Source: Ciona intestinalis
Lineage: Eukaryota > Chordata > Ascidiacea > Phlebobranchia > Cionidae
DNA length: 64,000 nucleotides
Assembly: GCF_000224145.3 (NCBI RefSeq)
Contig: NC_020172.2
Span: 2,711,557 to 2,775,556, forward strand
Reading direction: 5' to 3'
A program made the position numbers and the translations under genes. This document shows positions 10,001 through 32,500 of this stretch, in pieces (positions within the stretch are counted from its first letter, which is position 1; each line of letters starts with the position of its first letter). A model generated the notes under the pieces. The model searched no databases, had not been told where the DNA came from, and saw only the letters and a list, made by a program, of their open reading frames with translations.

Positions 10001-12863
10001 GTTACTTATCTTATTTCTTGGAATCTTTGGTTTTAGGTGGAAATTAACAGACAATACAAAATGCATCAGCCTATATTTAAATGGACAGCTCATCCCTTCA
10101 CTAAAGATAGATCTGCTTTTGCTAAACTTAATTTGCCGGAGGTAAGCGGGAAATTAAGTTGTCAATTTTTATATATAATAACATTAAAGAGTATATATGA
10201 CAAATAGAATTCTATTTAAATAAGAGACTGACGATGCCATTTAGGCGAAATATATTTCTCTATTACTACTAGTGGTTGGACTTGATTTTTGTTGGTTCTG
10301 TTTTCGTAGCACCAGATTATTATTAAAGAGTATATATATATTATATTTCATAGTAATGCGCCAAATTTGGGCAATGGGGTAATGGGTGTTAGGGTAATGG
10401 GCCAAATCTGCCCAAAATGGGTTCTCGGCAAAACTCTACCCACATAGAATAGATTGTTACAGTTTAACTGCAGTTATAAAATTATTCATTATTATCCATT
10501 TTTCACTTCTTTTTAAACGTCAATTAAAAGAATGTAACTATTTTAAAAAAGTTAACAAAAAAGTTTACACAAACAACAAAACATGCCACTCTTGTCAACT
10601 GAATAATGTGTTTTTATTAAATTTTTGAACATATTTGAAAAATTTGAGTAAAATTGAAATTGGGAGTAAAACTTCTTAAGATTGCTGTTCTTAAGTTACG
10701 TTTGCTCCATTCTTCATGGGTTCTTATTTATAGATCCCTAAGTTGACATAACAGCTCATTGTTACTTACTGTGCCCACGGAAATAATGTGATTTGTTTGT
10801 TAATTTACCAAGAATTGTTTGTATGTAATAATAGTACACAAACCCCTTACAATGTTTAAGTAATACAAATATCTCTTGTTTTTGTTTATACGCTAAGGGT
10901 GCATAGGATTAATGTATAAAATGTTTTTCATTCTGTAACAAATATTTGTTTAAATTTTATAAAACAGAAAAATACGTGAAAACTGTAAAAAAAATAAAAA
11001 ATAAATATAGTAGGGTGGGGGAAGATGGGACATCTTTTCATTTTATTTTCTCGTCCTGTTCGGTCGTAAACAAAGAATAATTTACAAATCCCATATACCG
11101 TTGTTAGTTGTTTTAAACACGAACGGGATATTCGATTATTAAGTGCTAAGGGTGTCCCATCTTCCCCCACCCTACTATATGTTTAAATTACTTGCATCTA
11201 AAATAAGTCCCAAAGTTTAAGATAATTTAAAACGATCAAATTTGATCTAATTCTTATACATTGTAATTTCAGGGTAGATATGTGATTATACCTAGCATGG
11301 AGGAACAAGGGATTAACAGGGATTTCCTTCTCAGAGTTTTCTGTGAAACAAACCTCACTTTTTGGTATGTGTATATAGTATAATATAAATCTCATGAATT
11401 TATCCTTCGGCGCTGGAACAAAGTGGTTAGTGCGCCTGCCTTTAACCCAGAGGTAATGGGTTCATGGCTCGTCGCTGCTATTATTGTGTTGGTGTATGTG
11501 TTATTAGGCAAGACACTTTAATGGCACTTGCTCCAACCCAGTGGTCACTAATAGGTTGTCTAAAAATCAGCGATACATGAAAAAGTGAAAAAATACATTT
11601 ATTTAACCAAATAGTTGTTTTTGCCTGGATGTTACACTCAGCAACATATTGACACTGCATGCCTGAATGTTTCAATATGTAATTTTATAATGCTTAGACT
11701 ACTTTCACCTAAAAGTATATAAACTGTTTGCTCTTGCAATAAACTAATTAAGCTGTCTACTATTAAATCCATAAAATCACATTTACAGTGAGTTGAATGG
11801 TGAGTACCCACCCAAGACTTGCATGAGTGGTTTAACAGGATACCCGAGTTCTGCCATCAGTGTTAACGTTGTGAATGGAGTAAGACTGTTTAATGAAGAG
11901 AATGAACGTAAGTTGAATTGCTCCATTTAAGTTTCCAATGGGTTTAGAATTGTATGAGCCATTGTAATAACAGATACCCAGCAAATTGTGCACAAATAAC
12001 AGATATCCAACAAATTGTGACAATTTTTGCATCACATTGGTTAGCCTGCTTTTAACCTAAAGAATACAGTTTCGAGCCTTGATGCTGCTACCATTATTGG
12101 GTTATGTGTTCTTGGGCAAAGTATTAAAAAGAAATTGCTCCAACCCAGTAGTCCATGAGTTATCTAAATTGTCGTCTAAAAATACTATTCAAACTCTAGT
12201 AGTCTATGCATCGTTTTTTCACATCGTATTTTTTTCTTTGCAGTGGGTAACGTCTACGTCAAAATGACATGTGAGGGTGTCACAGTTCGTTCCAAGACGT
12301 TTCGTGAGAATTCGGAACCCTACTTTGATGCTGGCGCCATCTTTTACAGGAAGGAAAACAGATACCCTGTTGTCTTCGCGGTAAGTGACCTATCAGTTGA
12401 GGATGTCCTAGTAATAGCATGTGCTGTCATTGATCTATGGATATTTATATGCATAGATTGTGGATGTGTAGGTTTTTGTCATTAGGTTATAAGTTTTTAT
12501 AAAGCTTCTTCTTTAGGCAGGTTTTTCTAATGGTACACTTTGCAAAAGCTTGCCTGATATTGCACCGTTTTATTTCTGGCGCAATGATTAGCATGCATAG
12601 ACAGCATATTACCGTGGGCCAAAACACTTTACACGCCAGCAGTTCCTTGTTTGTATTTAACAATTGTTTTTGTTCAGGTTTATCATGAAAATCGTGTCTG
12701 TGATGAGTTCATTGGACAGGGTACAGTCTCTGGTAACGTAGAGTTCCAAAAACAACCAGTAGAAGTTCCTCTGTTTGCGAAGAACAGCTGGAAAGCGCCA
12801 AAAAGATTCCCTGGTACTCTGTACGTGAATGTCCAAACTGCTGACAGCATAAAAGGCCTTTAG
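4044..12863 (+). CDS. capn5: Calpain-5/6-like protein, catalytic residues lost
   Basis: Thirteen exons are visible: 4044-4217, 4776-4907, 5439-5512, 6536-6670, 7465-7651, 7907-8016, 8299-8395 (5' side in a gap), 9333-9491, 10037-10141, 11273-11364, 11789-11907, 12244-12380 and 12678-12863. The protein follows CAPN5/CAPN6 throughout: PC1 and PC2 protease subdomains, a C2-like domain ([13 protein letters not shown]) and a C-terminal true C2 domain ([22 protein letters not shown]), with no EF hands. Calpains are Ca-dependent cytosolic cysteine proteases. Here the motif that is QLGNCWF in CAPN5 reads EFGSPAF, so Pro84 (codon 4851-4853) replaces the nucleophile. VKGHAYAV reads VSGNVYAV, so Asn250 (7952-7954) replaces the catalytic His. 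About 80 residues including the LRNPWG Asn region are missing and probably lie in the gap at 8249-8298. I infer a non-proteolytic, CAPN6-like scaffold. The start was chosen at the ATG giving MDFYQ; a GTG lies five codons upstream in frame. Confidence 0.9.
4945..5070 (+). repeat. SINE fragment
   Basis: It carries the A-box-like GGCACAGTGGTTACGGC and the B-box-like GGGTTCAAGGCT, then the block GAATTGTCAGCCATACAT. It lies in calpain intron 2. Confidence 0.75.
5268..5425 (-). repeat. SINE 3' half, reverse
   Basis: The reverse complement of the family tail: TGTAACTTACTTTATCCTTG, then ACACGGGTGTTCTGTTTCAT, then CGTGCCAGCTTACGAGTTAC. It sits immediately upstream of calpain exon 3. Confidence 0.75.
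5570..5750 (+). repeat. Second short repeat family, with AATAAA/ATT tail
   Basis: It shares blocks AAGCGTGTTTTAATAACTG, TTGTTTTGTCGCTATATCC and CACCGTAATCGAAGAAACAA with copies near 6425, 26215, 40140 and 56035. All end in an A/T-rich tail. It is probably a SINE or LINE 3' end; I cannot assign a family. Confidence 0.6.
6180..6360 (+). repeat. SINE, 3' two-thirds
   Basis: It contains GTAGTGGTCACTAATCAGTT, then AATTGTCAGCC, AAAGTTACATGGTGGTAAC and CCTGTGTTATAACGGC in the family order. It lies in calpain intron 3. Confidence 0.7.
6425..6527 (+). repeat. Second short repeat family, abutting calpain exon 4
   Basis: It carries AAGCGTGTTTTAACAACTG, TTTTCGTTATCTGACCGAAG and a TTTCATTTATTTATTT tail. 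The tail runs into the ATCAG acceptor ending at 6535 and supplies its pyrimidine-rich tract. Confidence 0.6.
8110..8248 (+). repeat. SINE 5' half, cut by assembly gap
   Basis: A well-preserved head: GGCGCCGTGGCATAGTGG, GCGCGCCTGCCTCTAACCC, GGTAATGGGTTCAAGGCTCG, then CATTGTGGGCGTATGTGTCC. The head has A- and B-box-like blocks of a tRNA-derived Pol III promoter. The copy runs into 50 Ns. Confidence 0.85.
8249..8298. other. Assembly gap, 50 N
   Basis: Exactly 50 Ns, probably a placeholder of unknown true size. The calpain reading frame lacks about 80 residues between the exon ending at 8016 and the one entered at 8299, so at least one exon is hidden here. Confidence 0.95.
8405..8545 (-). repeat. 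SINE 3' half, reverse
   Basis: It shows AATGCAACTTATTTAACTCC, CACGGATGTTCTGTTTCATA and CTCGTGCCTGCGTACAAGTT, the reverse complement of the family tail. Confidence 0.7.
9090..9245 (+). repeat. SINE fragment
   Basis: It contains TTGCTCCAACCCAGTGGTCA, CTAATGGGTTGTCTGAATTG and TCAGCCATACATAAC, then degenerates. Confidence 0.7.
10340..10460. repeat. Third repeat family (GGGCCAAATCTG type)
   Basis: It has GTAATGGGCCAAATCTGCCC and CTCTACCCACATAGAATAGA. The same blocks recur near 15990, 39590, 47390 and 62270. It is a dispersed repeat of unknown class. Confidence 0.5.
11006..11179. mobile_element. MITE, ~190-bp TIR family, well preserved
   Basis: The left end TATAGTAGGGTGGGGGAAGA and the right end TCTTCCCCCACCCTACTATA are perfect inverted repeats over 20 bp and extend further. 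The interior carries TTCTCGTCC and ATTCGATTATTAAGTGCTAA. There is no coding capacity. Confidence 0.9.
11406..11582 (+). repeat. SINE 5' two-thirds
   Basis: It starts TTCGGCGCTGGAACAAAGTG and includes GAGGTAATGGGTTCATGGCT, AGACACTTTAATGGCACTTG and CACTAATAGGTTGTCTAAA. It lies in the intron after the calpain exon ending at 11364. Confidence 0.8.
12034..12180 (+). repeat. SINE, diverged
   Basis: It contains TTGGTTAGCCTGCTTTTAAC, CGAGCCTTGATGCTGCTACC and AATTGCTCCAACCCAGTAGT. It ends about 60 bases before the calpain exon starting at 12244. Confidence 0.7.
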
Positions 12864-13745
12864 ACCATGCTGAGTTTGAACTATCTTCCTAAGGGTTGAC
12901 TCTGCAATCAAAAGTACATTGTACAGTTTAAGTTTTTGAAACAGATGAGATTGAAAGTTCTTTTCCTGCATTGTGTGTACTTACTGTATTACCTAGCCTT
13001 TTCTATGTGGATTTTGCAGTGTTTTTAGAATCAAGTTTTCTTAGAATGATATCCTGTCAGTGTTTCTAACTATCAAGTTGCAATCGTTTCCTGTTTACCT
13101 ATGTCTTTTGAGTGTCCTTGGCGGTACTGCACTGTTTCTGTTTTTACTACTGTTTGTTAGCATTTAGTGCAATAGTTTTTTGTAATTCTATAAAGCATGC
13201 AAAATACTCTATAAGCTGTATATATATTTATGTTTTTTTGTTTCTTTGCTTTCCAATGCAAAAGGTACCACAATCTTTACCTATAAACTGAGCATATGTT
13301 ATATGTGTTCTTTCAGTACTGTATAGACTTGATTTACTAGTGCCCCTTTTTTGCAGATTACCTTGAAGCCTTAAGCAGCATATATCGCATATTTACTTTT
13401 TTCCAAAGCCCTAGATTTTAACTTTTTTTTTGAAAATGCTTAAAACCGAAAAAAGCAATTTTCCAGAAATGTAAATGATTTTGTTTTAGAATTCCTGATC
13501 TTGAATTATATAGCAATAATTTCCATGCACCTGTAAAGTATAAATAATTTCAATTTTTGTACATATAAAACAACATAAACAGAAGTTTTCCACTGTACAA
13601 AGGTTACAGACGACATTGGGTCAAATTGCACTTTCTGTAAATAGTCCAGTTATAAAGATTGGAGTTTATTTTCAATTATTGTATATAAGTCACATTGGTG
13701 GATTGGTATTATATATTATGCAGAGATTGTTGATCACAGTTAACT

Positions 13746-13751
13746 AATAAA
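13746..13751 (+). terminator. Poly(A) signal AATAAA of the calpain gene
   Basis: A canonical AATAAA 0.9 kb downstream of the calpain stop. It implies a 3' UTR of about 900 bases from 12864. Confidence 0.55.
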
Positions 13752-13769
13752 CACATTCACAGAAGTTTT

Positions 13770-15856
13770 ACTTTTCATTTCTGTCAGGTCTTCAATATTT
13801 TATGTTCATCGTCCTTTCTTCTCGCTTCGCACAGAAATTTGCTCATTTTAAACATTTTATCTTTGTCAGGGCATTAAGGTAGACTTTTTAACCCAAATTT
13901 GATAACTTTATGGGAAGTAAAAGAATAACTATTCAAAGTTGCAGTTCAGAATTTTGAAAAACTGCAGATCAGAAAACTACTAATCTAATTTTAGGTAAAC
14001 ACCATAGTAAGAGAACCTTTGAACCCAAATTTTGTAACCTTTATAAGAAGTTAATAGTAAAAATTTAAATTTCTTTTGCAGGCTAAAGTTATTAAAATTT
14101 ACTAATCTCCTCCTGCCCTATAGGCTTAAGAATCTTAGTGTTCTATTTTTTATTATAAATGAATTTAACTTTATCCTTGCATGGCCTGAAAGAGAGAAAG
14201 AATTTTGTTGTTTTTTCTTTTATGTGTGGCAGAACGTAGACAACCCATTAGTGACCAATGGGGTTGAGCAATTGGCGTTGAGTGTTTTGTACGAGGACAC
14301 ATACGTCTACAATGATAGCAGCGCAGAGCCTAGAACCCATTACCTCTGGGTTAGAGGCATAGGCGCCAACCAACTGTGCCTCGGTACTGGACAACGATGT
14401 AAATTGGCAGTCCGTGCTCACAAGATTTTCCTATCAGATATTATTTATTGATTGCCCACTGGGAAAGCGACATTAATGAAAGAAAAGAATCAGAAATACG
14501 GGCGTTAAGCAAGTGCTCTCCTACCAGCGAAGTTACGACAAAAAGAGAATTTCCTCATAGTTTCATAAACAGTGGCGATAATTTTGTCACTGCGTTGATA
14601 TCCAAGCAAAGAATTAGGAAACATTCCCGCACATTTGTTTAACCAAGGAGATTAAACTCTTTGGTTCAATGAGGGGAAAATGCTATAAAAATATGCAAAA
14701 AGTAATGAATTAACTAAAAAGCATGAATATACATAAATTCTTGGGTATATGTGCAACAGTCGTCTCTTTCGGTAATATTTTGGATCTCCAATTAGGGCAG
14801 CTACTGTGTTAATTAAGGAATTAATCAGAAATATAGCAATGGTTATTCAATATAATAGTATTGCAAGTGTATCATTGCAATACCTTTGGCTATAATGCTA
14901 TATAGTTTTCTCAAGGCGTTGAAATTGCACAAGGCAGGATGTGTGTGATTCAAAACTTGCAGACATAGGTGCAAAACATTGAAAGAGAGATGTGTTGCTG
15001 GGAATACACGAAAGTAATTGCCCGATTACAAAGTTAGGAATGTTCAATCACTGCCCAGTAACTTGATTTTATGCAGAGTAAAAACATTAAGAAAACAAGA
15101 TGCATTTTTTCGGACACAAAAAGTGGCCAAACTAGACATAAAAGAGCCTGTAGACTCCTACAGTATGGTGTTCGGATATCACAAACTCGAAAAACTTTGT
15201 GTAAAAAAATGTGTTTCGTTGATCATGTCGGAAAAACGTCAACTGGAAAAGTCGAAACTTTTTCCGAACACATTCTTTCACTTGACAAGGCGTTAACGAT
15301 TGTACTATGATTACAACACAATCAAATCGACTAGCATAGTAATATAATGGCCACAGAGGGCATAAAAGACAATACTTGGTTAAAAATCTCCTGCATTTCA
15401 ATTCAGAGTGGTCAGGAATCCTTGAAAAAGTAAATTTTGTGACAGAAATTGCCTCAAATTTTTTTTCCGCCAGTTTCTGAGATGAGTCTATGTTAGTTAT
15501 TTTATACAAGAGGTTATAACTATAGATTGAAAATACTGCAGCAGCATCTTGACTTTGGCATTTTCTTATTCAAGACATGCTGCATGGGCTATGCTAAAGG
15601 AATTCAATATTTTTGACCCGCAAATATAATTTTTTGCTTCTTTTCAGCTGCTGGAGCTGAATCTGCTGCAATTTTTGACAAAATCTGATCAGGAAACCTA
15701 TAATTTCGGTGCAAAGAATCAATAATTAGTTCAAAATCCTTTCTAAGTGTGAGATACTGTAGATTTTGACTTTTTTGTTTTGTGGTGTTTGTTGTTAATG
15801 GTCACGCCTCCAATTCAGTCGATCACGTGACATAGTTGCCACAGTAACATAAGGAA
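13770..15856. other. Convergent intergenic region / PAK 3' UTR
   Basis: It lies between the calpain poly(A) signal and the PAK stop. I see no family-like coding sequence. It holds a diverged ~140-bp direct duplication (around 13885-13940 and 14025-14075, shared phrase ACCCAAATTT) and a reverse SINE at 14150-14390. An AATAAA on the minus strand at 14449-14444 could end the PAK transcript. Open frames near 15018-15509 show no recognisable domain and I regard them as chance. Confidence 0.4.
14150..14390 (-). repeat. SINE, reverse
   Basis: It contains ACAACCCATTAGTGACCAAT, CCCATTACCTCTGGGTTAGA and GGCATAGGCGCCAACCAACT, the reverse complement of the SINE head, with part of the tail near 14160. 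Confidence 0.8.
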
Positions 15857-26573
<10,717 letters not shown>

Positions 26574-26950
26574 ATCCCAGCTTTAACTTATTAGTAACCA
26601 AAGATTTTGACCTCAGGCAGAAAAAATTAACACCTAACACTGTTGGTTTAAACCTAATGAAAAAAAATGATCAAACAAATTGAAAAATGATTAAAGCTTT
26701 AAATTAGTATGTATCAAAACTGGGCAATTTCAGGAGATTCTATATGTTATTGTTATATAAGACTTTGTTTTTGGTGCAATAGGGTATATAAGCTTGCAAT
26801 ATAGCATTTTACCATTTGAGGCTTTTTAGTTTCACTCCTATGTCCAATGTATCTGTTTTGATCACAGTGACTTTTTATAAATTGTATCGTATGTCGGGAT
26901 AAATGTAGCAGTGCTGCTTTATACAGTATGTACTAGCATTAATACACTGT

Positions 26951-26956
26951 TTTATT
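26951..26956 (-). terminator. Poly(A) signal AATAAA of fdx2
   Basis: TTTATT on the plus strand reads AATAAA in the fdx2 sense, about 130 bases after its stop and 378 bases before the PAK ATG. Confidence 0.5.
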
Positions 26957-27083
26957 TCCAAATTATCCTTCAGTACTATCATTACTTTATAAATCATCAC
27001 ATAATATCCAAGCCTGTCTAGCACCATCAGTGTACAGAATTCCATATTCAATTTTACTATACTAAAAATTGACCAAACCGGTG

Positions 27084-27680
27084 CTAATGAGGTTTAGGTT
27101 TATGCCCATCAACATAGAAGTTTCTCGTAGCGGACGGAATCCTTACAACAATACCATCCAGTTCTTTACTGAGGATAATCTGACATGAGAGTCGTGAGTT
27201 CTCTTGGAGGAACGGAGCAAGGTCCAACATGTCTTCTTCTTCCTCGTCTATTTCGCTCAGTTTATCAAAATGGTTTTCGACGTAAACATGACACGTACAA
27301 CATGCCAATGATGCTTCACAAGCCCCTTCAACGTCTAAGTCATGTTTTTGTGCCAAGTACATCACATTGTCTCCTACTTTAGCATTGATATCATGGGTCT
27401 CTCCGTCACGGTCAATGTATGTGATTTTAACTCGTTCTGCTTCAGGGCAAGCGTCGGCCTCGTCATTTAAGGATTCATTTGTGCTATGAAGTCTTGAAAA
27501 TGGAAAACTGTACTGACTGGATTGTTTTTTTAATAAAGTTGAATGTCGTCTTAAAGGTTTAAAGTCAGTTGTTTTGAAAATTTTGTCTGATATTGAATTC
27601 GAAGTTCGTAAAATACAGGTATTGCTGAAACTGCGGCTAAGGAAAGTTCGAAATAACCCACACGTCTTTTGGTGTAACAT
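27084..27680 (-). CDS. fdx2: Mitochondrial [2Fe-2S] ferredoxin, FDX2-like
   Basis: A single-exon gene of 198 aa. FDX2 is the mitochondrial matrix ferredoxin that donates electrons for de novo Fe-S cluster assembly on ISCU. Residues 1 to about 80 are Arg/Ser/Lys-rich and poor in acidic residues until about 68, which fits a cleaved matrix presequence. The ferredoxin core follows (KITYIDRDGETHDI, VGDNVMYLA). Cluster ligands are Cys121, Cys127, Cys130 (CEASLACCTC) and Cys166 (SRLSCQ). Cys128 is an extra Cys next to a ligand, where human FDX2 as I recall it has Ser. The C-terminus RNFYVDGHKPKPH is the FDX2 signature that separates it from adrenodoxin FDX1. Lack of introns is unusual beside such intron-rich neighbours and could reflect an old retrocopy or intron loss. 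The same-strand pak gene begins 511 bases downstream. Confidence 0.95.
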   Translation of the reverse strand: MLHQKTCGLFRTFLSRSFSNTCILRTSNSISDKIFKTTDFKPLRRHSTLLKKQSSQYSFPFSRLHSTNESLNDEADACPEAERVKITYIDRDGETHDINAKVGDNVMYLAQKHDLDVEGACEASLACCTCHVYVENHFDKLSEIDEEEEDMLDLAPFLQENSRLSCQIILSKELDGIVVRIPSATRNFYVDGHKPKPH

Positions 27681-28486
27681 ACTTCAACGGAATGGGCTAA
27701 AATACGCTAAAGTAACATATAACACTATTCCCTGTGAAAGCTGTGAAAAAACATAGTCACAAATCTGAATAACAAGCAACACGACAAACAAACACAAAAT
27801 CCACCATTAAATCGCATTACCATCAATGAAACATACACACATCTGTTCTGCCTTATAAAGCAAAGGGGCGTTTTGTGTATAAATTAAATTGAACACGGAA
27901 GTCATTTCGGCAGGAATTGAAAATACTCATACTCGTACTCGCGCCGAATGACAGGAATTGGGCGAAAACGAACTGAAACACACGTGCGGAAATCAGTATA
28001 TTTTGTGTAATATCTCAATTAATTCCGATTTACTATAATTTAAAAAGTGCGTGAGAACACACACAAGAATTTAGAAAATACGAAAAACAGACACTTCTGT
28101 TAACAATCATAACCGGCTTTGGTTATAGAAAGCTGTTTTTTGATCCCCACTGAACTTTCAATGGTGTTCACTCAATTGACCCCATCAGAATCCAACTTGT
28201 CCCGCTCAATCTACACTGTACAGTAGATTCTACAGTACCACATCCAAAACAGACTCCGTACCCACTACATTTTGTATCACACCATACTAGTCTACATGTA
28301 GTCGCGATTTCGTATGGCCTATAAAAGAGCCCGGCCGCAACCGTGCTGCATAAAAGATCAGAAATATGATGAAGAAAATTTGCTTGGATTTTCTTCTTTT
28401 TAATTCACCCTTAAGCATTGTTTTTCTCAAATGTTTAAGATAGGAAAAGTAAAAACCAGGCGTCAGTGGTTTGAAATTAGGTATAT

Positions 28487-28684
28487 GTATAGTAGGATAG
28501 GGGAAGATGGGACACCTTTTCATACCATTTTCTCGTCCCGCATTGTAGTAAACAAAAAACATTTAAAGAAATATAAAACCGTATCCTCACGACTCTAATA
28601 GACCGTTATTATTTGTTTAAAACATGGTCAGAATGTTTGGATATTATGTGCTAAAGGTGCCCCATCTTCCCCCACACCACTATA
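28487..28684. mobile_element. MITE, ~190-bp TIR family
   Basis: The left end is TATAGTAGGATAGGGGAAGA and the right end CATCTTCCCCCACACCACTA. The interior has CTCACGACTCTAATAGACCG and GGATATTATGTGCTAAAGGT. Confidence 0.85.
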
Positions 28685-29126
28685 TTATTATATTTTTATA
28701 TTCAACTTTTTATTGCATTCAAAAGATTAGAACACGAAAAGTATCAGTGTGTATTATCTTTTTGTGTAATTTATACCACTCGTAAAATACATTTTGGCAG
28801 CACACTCACATTCAATAACTCGTATCAGCAATCCTAGACCACAGATCGTGTTACATCACTTTCGTTGCTTGGATATTCGGGAAACTTTATTGTTGTCGGC
28901 GTTCCTTAGGTTTTGTGTTGTGTAAACTGGTTCTGCGTGTTTTCATAACAATACAGTCACTCTTAGAACATGTTCAAATAACGACAGACATATGTTAATA
29001 CATAGGCTTAAGTTGTATGACCTTAAATGTAAGCCAGCCTACTTACGACTGGAAATAGTGTTTATGCGCACGAATATCAATAATATTGTAAAAGTATTTG
29101 GTTCAAAGGCAGTGTCGGTAAAGAGA

Positions 29127-29307
29127 TATGGTAAGGTGGGGGAATATAGAACACTTTTTCATTCTATTTTCTCGTCCCATTTGGTAGTAAATAAAGAACA
29201 TTCAAAGCATTATAAAACCTTATCCTCGCGACTTCAATGGACGTTGTTAATTATTTAAAACGATCGAATTTTTGGATGTATGTGCTATAGGTGTACTACT
29301 ATACTAT
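29127..29307. mobile_element. MITE, right end eroded
   Basis: The left end is TATGGTAAGGTGGGGGAATA. The interior TTCTCGTCCCATTTGGTAGT is intact, but the right TIR is reduced to GTACTACTATACTATA. Confidence 0.7.
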
Positions 29308-29551
29308 AGCTGACCAAAAACAAATAATGAGTACAAGCACTCGAGAATACAGTGTACCAAGCAAAACTAAAAGTAGCGACAGACGAGCGTTAAGTTTGTT
29401 TACTTTAGTTTAAGAACAACACTCAATATACGCTCGCAATAGCAATATTTATGTAATGTGGAGATAAAATAAACGTTACGGATTATGCAGAGATGAGTAA
29501 TAAAACTGTTTAACTTATAACTAGATACAGTAGTATAGATTATCAATTAAG

Positions 29552-32500
29552 ATGTCGAAGTTAAAAAGGGAAGCAATGGGACAATACAACTACGTTGCCC
29601 CCACCCCGATGCCGGACAAAAACAAAAGGTAGGCTATTTTTGTTCAATAAAGCTGTTTTACAAAATATATATTGAGCTATGCTTTAACTTGAATGAATGA
29701 TTAAATGAGTAACTTTATATGGTGTATTTGGGTAAAAGACGGAAAATAAAGGCAAAACAACAATCACTATTACACGCTTTTTAAAAAAACGTACAAAACT
29801 TAATCGGTAAAATACGTGTCCGTTGCACCATACGGACGAAAAAAACAACAAAATAAACCATATATTTAAACATTATTGAAGTTCTATTAAAAAAATGCGT
29901 AACTTGGTGTTAAATAATTTTTTTTTTGTTTTTTAAACAGATCAAAACCGAAGCATTCTTACCCGGATTTTTACCCACATAGTGACGTCACCGTTCAGCT
30001 GGTCGACGAAAACAACAAAGATCTGAAACTGTTTAACGTAAGAACATAGTAATATACAAATATACCATGGCCTAGTACAGTGGGCAATGACATATAGTAG
30101 GTTTGAGTAAGATAGTTCATGTTTTCAATCTCGTTGTTTTTAGATCTAGAACTGTTTAAAACGTATAATGACATAGGAATATACCATACCCCTTAAGTAA
30201 GCGTGAAATAAATATAAGATTAGGGTAAGATGGTCCATGGGTTAATTTTCTTTTCTCGTTCAATTTTGTAACAAATAAAACAAAATTAACAAAAAACTTA
30301 TGTAAATATATACCTGTATACGACTCTAATCGAGCTTGGTTGATTGGTAAAAACACGATTAGGAAATGTGGAATATTATTTGTTTTAACAGTAACCACCT
30401 TACCCTACAATATAGTAAGGTGGGGGAAGATAGGACAAAATTTCATTCTATTTTCTCCTATTTGGTAGTAAACCAAGAACATTCAAGGAATTATAAAACC
30501 GTATGTCCCATCTTCCCCCACAGTACTATATTACTAATAGCAATGAATAAACCAAGCATATTAATAATAGTACCTTACTATTATACTCATTATTAAAATA
30601 TTGCTTATGTTCTGCGAATATTATAGATAAAGCCGCCAAAGATGTTTGAGACAAGTTACCATCAAGATTATCGCCACCCACCGGAAGAAAACTTACGTGG
30701 AAGAAAGAATCAAGACGAGTCGCTGGATACAAAAGAAAACTACACAGCATACGTACAAAAAGCGGCAAAGAATAAGTCGCCTGGTATGACAATAATAAGT
30801 ACAACTTGCTTACGCGTAAAATTGCGCATAAAGATAAATGCATTATGTTCTTTCATAGTATATAGATACTACGGTCCTATAGTGCTTATATTTAAAATTG
30901 TGTTGTTGTTTAGAAGAGAAGCATACGAAGCCCAAGGTGTCAACAGAAGAGTTAACCAAGCCAGAGCGAAGTTTTATTAAAAGCGCTGGCGACCTTAAAA
31001 TTTCTACAGCTGCTGAAAATGTTAGACAAAAACCGCTAGCTGTCGCAAGAGCACAAACTGCTGAAGCGAAACGACGCCCTGTGAAAGAAGACAGAGTGAA
31101 TGAAGAGGTGCTGTAAATACTTTAATATTGAATGTAAATTATATCCTTGTGTGGCTGGACAGCGGTAGCTGTTATATTACGAGTTTCTATTTCATTCACC
31201 TTTATTCGTACCTCAAAAGCATAACCTCTTGGATAGAAGCAGACACGTTAAATGCTGTGCCACGGCGCCGCGTTTAAAATTTTAGGTGTAACAATATGTT
31301 CTTATATAGACCTAATGTTTATGGTAAAATTTCAGTTTTACCGATCAGTGCTGAACGCCAGAAGCGGTCCAGAGTGGAAGCGGCCTCCAGATATAAGCTA
31401 CGATATCTTAAACCCAGAAAAACCGCCACAAGAGCGCGCCACCAAGCCCTACGGCGCCAAGATGGAAAATTCTCAGGTACAAACGTATATTTGTATACCT
31501 AGGTATTTTTAATAATTGCTCAAGCGTGACGATTAGTTGGCCCTCTGTGTAATTGGATTTCTAAGATTAAACCGCCTCTTACTGACGCACAAGAACAATC
31601 AACTATACAGCCATAATTAACCACTGCAATGACGCAATGACGTCATTATTTAAAGCGACGTACGACTGTCTGACGTCACTTCTTAACGACGTATTAATAT
31701 TCTGACATAAATACCACTATAAGCAGAAAATAGGGGTCGTTCGATATTTTATTTTGCAACAGTATAGGAAATATACCGCAAGACAAAACATAATACACGT
31801 GATATGAAGAAGTTTCTGAAAAATAGAAACCGGATTAAATAACGTTCATAAGAGTTTAGGTGGCTGGCGTTGGTGGAAAGCCACTACGGCACGACAAGCC
31901 CCCAGCCAATGGTAGTGGGTTTCTACTTTGGTGAGAAACCCTTTGCTGGATAGACCTTACCCAAGCAAGGTAAAACAAACCTTCAGACAAAAATAGTACA
32001 ACGAATACAAACAACACACCGACAAAAAGACAAAAAATATACAACGAGTGCAGAGAAATAATGTGCCAAAACATGCAACAAACGCAACAGCTCAAGCATA
32101 CAAAAAGGAGAAGCATTTAAAAGGCATTAACGCGGACATGATCACATGATCATTGAAATCTAATCAAAGAACATATGTAGTTCAAATCCTGAAGAATAAT
32201 CATCTGCAGTGTACACCATATTGAATGTCCGACCGCAAGGAGTCGAAAGCCAACAACAGCTCCGCATGTCCCAATCAAAAGGTAATTCGCCATGTTGGTA
32301 CCGCGATACTCTCGTCGTATCTTCACACAATATAATACCGTCCGGGTGTTACGCACCGCATCGACCGTTGCAAAACTACGTCATGTTGTTACGAACCGCA
32401 TTTACAGTGACCTAAAACCGAGCGTAAGCATCACTGTCCCAATAGTGACCTAAATATCTAGCGTAGCATCACTGGCGGCGACGTCCACGCAACACCTGAC

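Larger units (their letters stand above)
27757..29551. other. Divergent intergenic region, fdx2 / unknown gene
   Basis: It must hold promoters for both flanking genes, which diverge. Two MITE copies (28487-28684 and 29127-29307) occupy part of it. I found no coding sequence and no clear TATA box. Confidence 0.5.

Noticed and set aside
15018-15509. Open frames of about 80-125 codons on both strands
   Set aside because: Overlapping frames on opposite strands in probable PAK 3' UTR, with no splice-linked continuation and no recognisable domain.
32210-32281. Possible extra exon of the unknown gene (acceptor CATCTGCAG, donor AAAAG|GTAATT)
   Set aside because: Good splice signals, but the frame that would fit the flanking phase-0 exons hits a stop at the fifth codon, so I left it out of the model. 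It could still be an alternative exon.
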